NCBI GenBank assembly: GCA_007119455.1
Contig: SKPR01000136.1
Span: forward strand, 1 to 6,857
Direction of reading: 5' to 3'
Length of the DNA: 6,857 nt
Source: Candidatus Brevefilum sp.
GTDB lineage: Bacteria > Chloroflexota > Anaerolineae > Anaerolineales > Anaerolineaceae
The first letter of the stretch is position 1, and every line of letters begins with the position of its first letter. This document shows, in pieces, positions 4,441-6,857 of this stretch. Position numbers and translations under genes: made by a program. The notes beneath the pieces are model-generated. The model was not told where the DNA came from. It ran no database searches and saw only the letters and a program-made list of their open reading frames with translations.

Positions 4441-6857
4441 TTACTCGTCTTCATTTATGAAGCGACGTTTCCAATTAAATAACAGGTTAAGGGCTTCAAT
4501 AGGTGTGAGGCTGTTGATGTCGAGATCTTTGAATGCATCTAACATGGCGTTGGTTTCCGGGAACAATGTCAACTGCTGTTTGTTTTCGGCAGGTTTTTCC
4601 AGCGTATAACCAGAAGAACTTTCCAACTGTTGAAGAATTTCATTGGCGCGCTGAATAACTGGCTTGGGCAGGCCTGCGATTTGGGCGACATGGATCCCAT
4701 AGGATCGATCCGCCCCTCCGGGAACAATTTTATGCAGGAAAACGACCTGGTTTTCTGATTCTGATACGGCCACATTATAGTTCCGCACCCCCGGCAACAG
4801 ATCAGCCAGTTCGGTCAATTCATGGTAATGAGTGGCAAATAATGTGTAAGGCTTGAGATTTGGATGGCTATGAATGAACTCAACCATGGCCCAGGCGATC
4901 GATACCCCATCATAGGTACTGGTGCCTCGTCCGATCTCGTCGAGAATCAGCAAGCTTCGGGGGGTGGCGTTATTAAGGATATTGGCTGTTTCGATCATCT
5001 CCACCATAAAAGTGGATTGTCCGGCATGGATTTCATCCTGGGCCCCGATCCGGGTGAAAATGCGGTCAACCAGACCGATCTTTGCAGATTCCGCCGGGAC
5101 AAATGAACCCATTTGCGCCATCAATACGATCAACGCGATCTGTCTCAAAAAGGTTGATTTCCCGCTCATGTTGGGCCCGGTGATGATGCGTACGATCTCA
5201 TTTTCATCCATGATGGCATCGTTGGGAACAAAGCGGTCAGATTTACGTAAAACTTCAACCACAGGATGTCGTCCATTAACAATTTCCAGGCATTTTTCTT
5301 CAAAAACCTGGGGCTTTTTATAACCATTGAGTGCAGCGGTTTCAGCCAATGCGAGATAAGCATCCAGCTCGGCCAGCCCTCGGGCAGTTTTCAAAACTTC
5401 GTTTGACCCCTGGGCCAGTTCCCCACAAACCTGTGTAAATACCCGCTGTTCGATTTCGTGGATTTGCTCTTCAGCGTTCAAGACGAGGGTTTCGTATTCT
5501 TTTAACTCCGGGGTGATATAGCGCTCTGCGTTGACGAGAGTTTGTTTACGGATATAATCATCCGGCACCAGGTCGGTGTTGGTCTTGGTAACCTCAATAT
5601 AATAACCATAGACTTTGTTGTATCCCACCTTGAGAGATTTGATCCCGGTTCGCTCTTTTTCTGTTCTCTCAAGATCATTAATCCACTGCCGGGCGTGTTT
5701 TGATGAATCGATTACCTGATCAAGTTCCGCAGAAAATCCCCCACGAATGACACCGATGTTTGATAGTGTGGCTGGTGGGTCATCCTGAATGGCTGCCATA
5801 AGCAGGGAATGTTGATTTTTACACAAACGGATCATGCCCAGAGTTTCTGATAGGGCGGACTTTTCCTCTGAAAATATCGTTTTCAGAACAGGCAATCTGG
5901 ACAGGTTATCTCGAAGGGCGACCAGATCCCGGGGTATGGCATGTCCTGAAATAACCCGCGAGATTAACCGCTCCAGGTCATCAAAATCGTTCAGTGCTTC
6001 CATGGCCTCAGCTCTGACAATGCCATGCTGGAAGAGATAATCAACCGCCTCCAGGCGTTTATTTATCTCTGCCACATTCAGTAGTGGTTTACTGACCCAT
6101 TGATGGAGTAAGCGTCCCCCCATCGGGGTTTGGGTCTTATTCAGCACACCCAATAGTGAACCCTGGATTTTACCGGTACGAATGGTCTCTGTCAGTTCCA
6201 GATTTCGGCGTGTCTCAGCGTCCAGCACCATGAAATCATCCAGTGTGTACGTGCTGAGCGTATTCAGTAATTTTAGGCTTTGACGTTGTGTGTCTTCCAG
6301 ATATGAAAGGATCGCTCCGGCAGCACGCACAGCCATGGGTTTGCTCCGTAAGCCAAAACCATCCAGGGTGGTCACACCAAAATGATCTTGAAGATGATCT
6401 GTACATCGTCCTAACTCAAAATGCCAGCTTTCGTAAGTTGTGAGGTATCCCGGAAGTCCCTCAGGAGCGGGAAGCGAATCAGACCAGATGATTTCTGAAG
6501 GACTTAATCGAAAAAGCTCCGCACGAATAATGTTCTGGATATCTTTTCCAACTAACTCGGTGGTTCCGAATTCGCCAGTTGAAATATCGGCATAGGCAAT
6601 GCCAGCACGGTTCTCATGATAAAAAGCAGACACCAGGTAGTTGTTTTTTGGATTTTGAAGCAGACCAGGTTCGATTACAGTCCCGGGAGTGACCACGCGG
6701 ACTACCTCACGCGGGACCAGGCCATTCTCCGGTTCATCGGAGACCTGTTCACAGATGGCCACATGATATCCTTTTTTTATTAATTTTGACAGATAATTCT
6801 CAGCAGCATGGTGGGGAATGCCAGCCATGGGTACCCGCACACCTTTAGATACGGGAC
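4441..6857 (-). CDS. mutS: DNA mismatch repair ATPase MutS (N-terminus outside the window)
   Basis: MutS recognises mismatches as a dimer and, with ATP, recruits MutL. The frame stays open to the window edge through PVSKGVRVPMAGIPHHA, so the GTG at 6840 is internal. By comparison with E. coli about 70 residues, including the mismatch-contacting Phe-x-Glu, are missing. Numbering from 6840: the rest of domain I with AICEQV and VRVVTPGT at about 1-60; connector domain; core/lever with RRNLELTETIR at about 210-220; clamp with GYNKVYGYYIEVTK around 400; and ATPase domain with Walker A GPNMSGKST (555-563), Walker B ILDEIGRGTST (D634, E635), the ATHYHELTEL block and the GIHVAQIAGLP segment. The C-terminus has Q756-L-T-L-F760, a beta-clamp-type motif, then the family's SLTPIEALNLLFNWK. 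It stops 41 nt before the serine hydrolase start with no hairpin or T-run between. mutL is not in the window. Confidence 0.97.
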   Translation of the reverse strand, partial: PVSKGVRVPMAGIPHHAAENYLSKLIKKGYHVAICEQVSDEPENGLVPREVVRVVTPGTVIEPGLLQNPKNNYLVSAFYHENRAGIAYADISTGEFGTTELVGKDIQNIIRAELFRLSPSEIIWSDSLPAPEGLPGYLTTYESWHFELGRCTDHLQDHFGVTTLDGFGLRSKPMAVRAAGAILSYLEDTQRQSLKLLNTLSTYTLDDFMVLDAETRRNLELTETIRTGKIQGSLLGVLNKTQTPMGGRLLHQWVSKPLLNVAEINKRLEAVDYLFQHGIVRAEAMEALNDFDDLERLISRVISGHAIPRDLVALRDNLSRLPVLKTIFSEEKSALSETLGMIRLCKNQHSLLMAAIQDDPPATLSNIGVIRGGFSAELDQVIDSSKHARQWINDLERTEKERTGIKSLKVGYNKVYGYYIEVTKTNTDLVPDDYIRKQTLVNAERYITPELKEYETLVLNAEEQIHEIEQRVFTQVCGELAQGSNEVLKTARGLAELDAYLALAETAALNGYKKPQVFEEKCLEIVNGRHPVVEVLRKSDRFVPNDAIMDENEIVRIITGPNMSGKSTFLRQIALIVLMAQMGSFVPAESAKIGLVDRIFTRIGAQDEIHAGQSTFMVEMIETANILNNATPRSLLILDEIGRGTSTYDGVSIAWAMVEFIHSHPNLKPYTLFATHYHELTELADLLPGVRNYNVAVSESENQVVFLHKIVPGGADRSYGIHVAQIAGLPKPVIQRANEILQQLESSSGYTLEKPAENKQQLTLFPETNAMLDAFKDLDINSLTPIEALNLLFNWKRRFINEDE
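4561..4575 (-). other. Codons for a beta sliding-clamp binding motif in MutS
   Basis: These five codons encode QLTLF, close to the bacterial clamp-binding consensus QL(S/D)LF. They lie in the flexible stretch after the ATPase domain, where other MutS proteins carry such a motif. This suggests tethering of MutS to the replication clamp. Confidence 0.65.

Noticed and set aside
4922..5323. 133-residue plus-strand open frame opposite mutS
   Set aside because: It lies wholly antisense to the conserved MutS ATPase domain, including Walker A and B, and its translation shows no recognisable domain. It is a shadow frame.
6838..6840. GTG at 6840 as the start of mutS
   Set aside because: The frame continues upstream to the edge, and starting here would remove most of the mismatch-recognition domain.
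1..6857. A new multi-gene defence, mobile or biosynthetic system
   Set aside because: All five genes belong to known housekeeping or metabolic families. There are no transposases, integrases, direct repeats, CRISPR-like arrays or unknown clustered genes in the window.

Overview
The window holds five protein-coding genes, two of them cut by the window edges, and no RNA genes, mobile elements or CRISPR arrays that I can see. Base composition looks mid-range (somewhat under 50% GC by eye). The mix of a glycerol kinase without the enterobacterial or Firmicute regulatory loop, a CstB-like persulfide dioxygenase, a signal-peptide serine hydrolase with a C-terminal membrane region, and a MutS ending in a beta-clamp motif fits a free-living bacterium. 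Chloroflexota (Anaerolineae-like) is my best guess from protein style, but this is weak inference with no marker gene behind it.

Left part, plus strand (1-2316): the C-terminal two thirds of glycerol kinase (glpK) is followed after only 3 nt by a 451-residue protein. That protein has a metallo-beta-lactamase-fold persulfide dioxygenase domain, a cysteine-less pseudo-rhodanese and an active-type rhodanese. The spacing implies co-transcription and probably translational coupling.

Middle (2317-2926): a 79-nt convergent gap contains a GC-containing hairpin. It is followed by a minus-strand pterin-4a-carbinolamine dehydratase gene with its own Shine-Dalgarno and a 192-nt upstream gap that carries several small inverted repeats.

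Right part, minus strand (2927-6857): mutS, missing roughly its first 70 residues at the window edge, reads into a secreted or membrane-anchored S12-family serine hydrolase. The 41-nt gap between them has no visible terminator, so they are probably one transcript. The hydrolase has a strong Shine-Dalgarno that points to a CTG start codon, which restores a complete signal peptide.

Functionally the genes do not form one pathway: they cover glycerol catabolism, sulfane-sulfur oxidation, pterin recycling, cell-surface hydrolysis and mismatch repair. I see no new multi-gene system. The points of interest lie within single proteins: the altered metal motif, the missing regulatory loop, the CTG start and the clamp motif.
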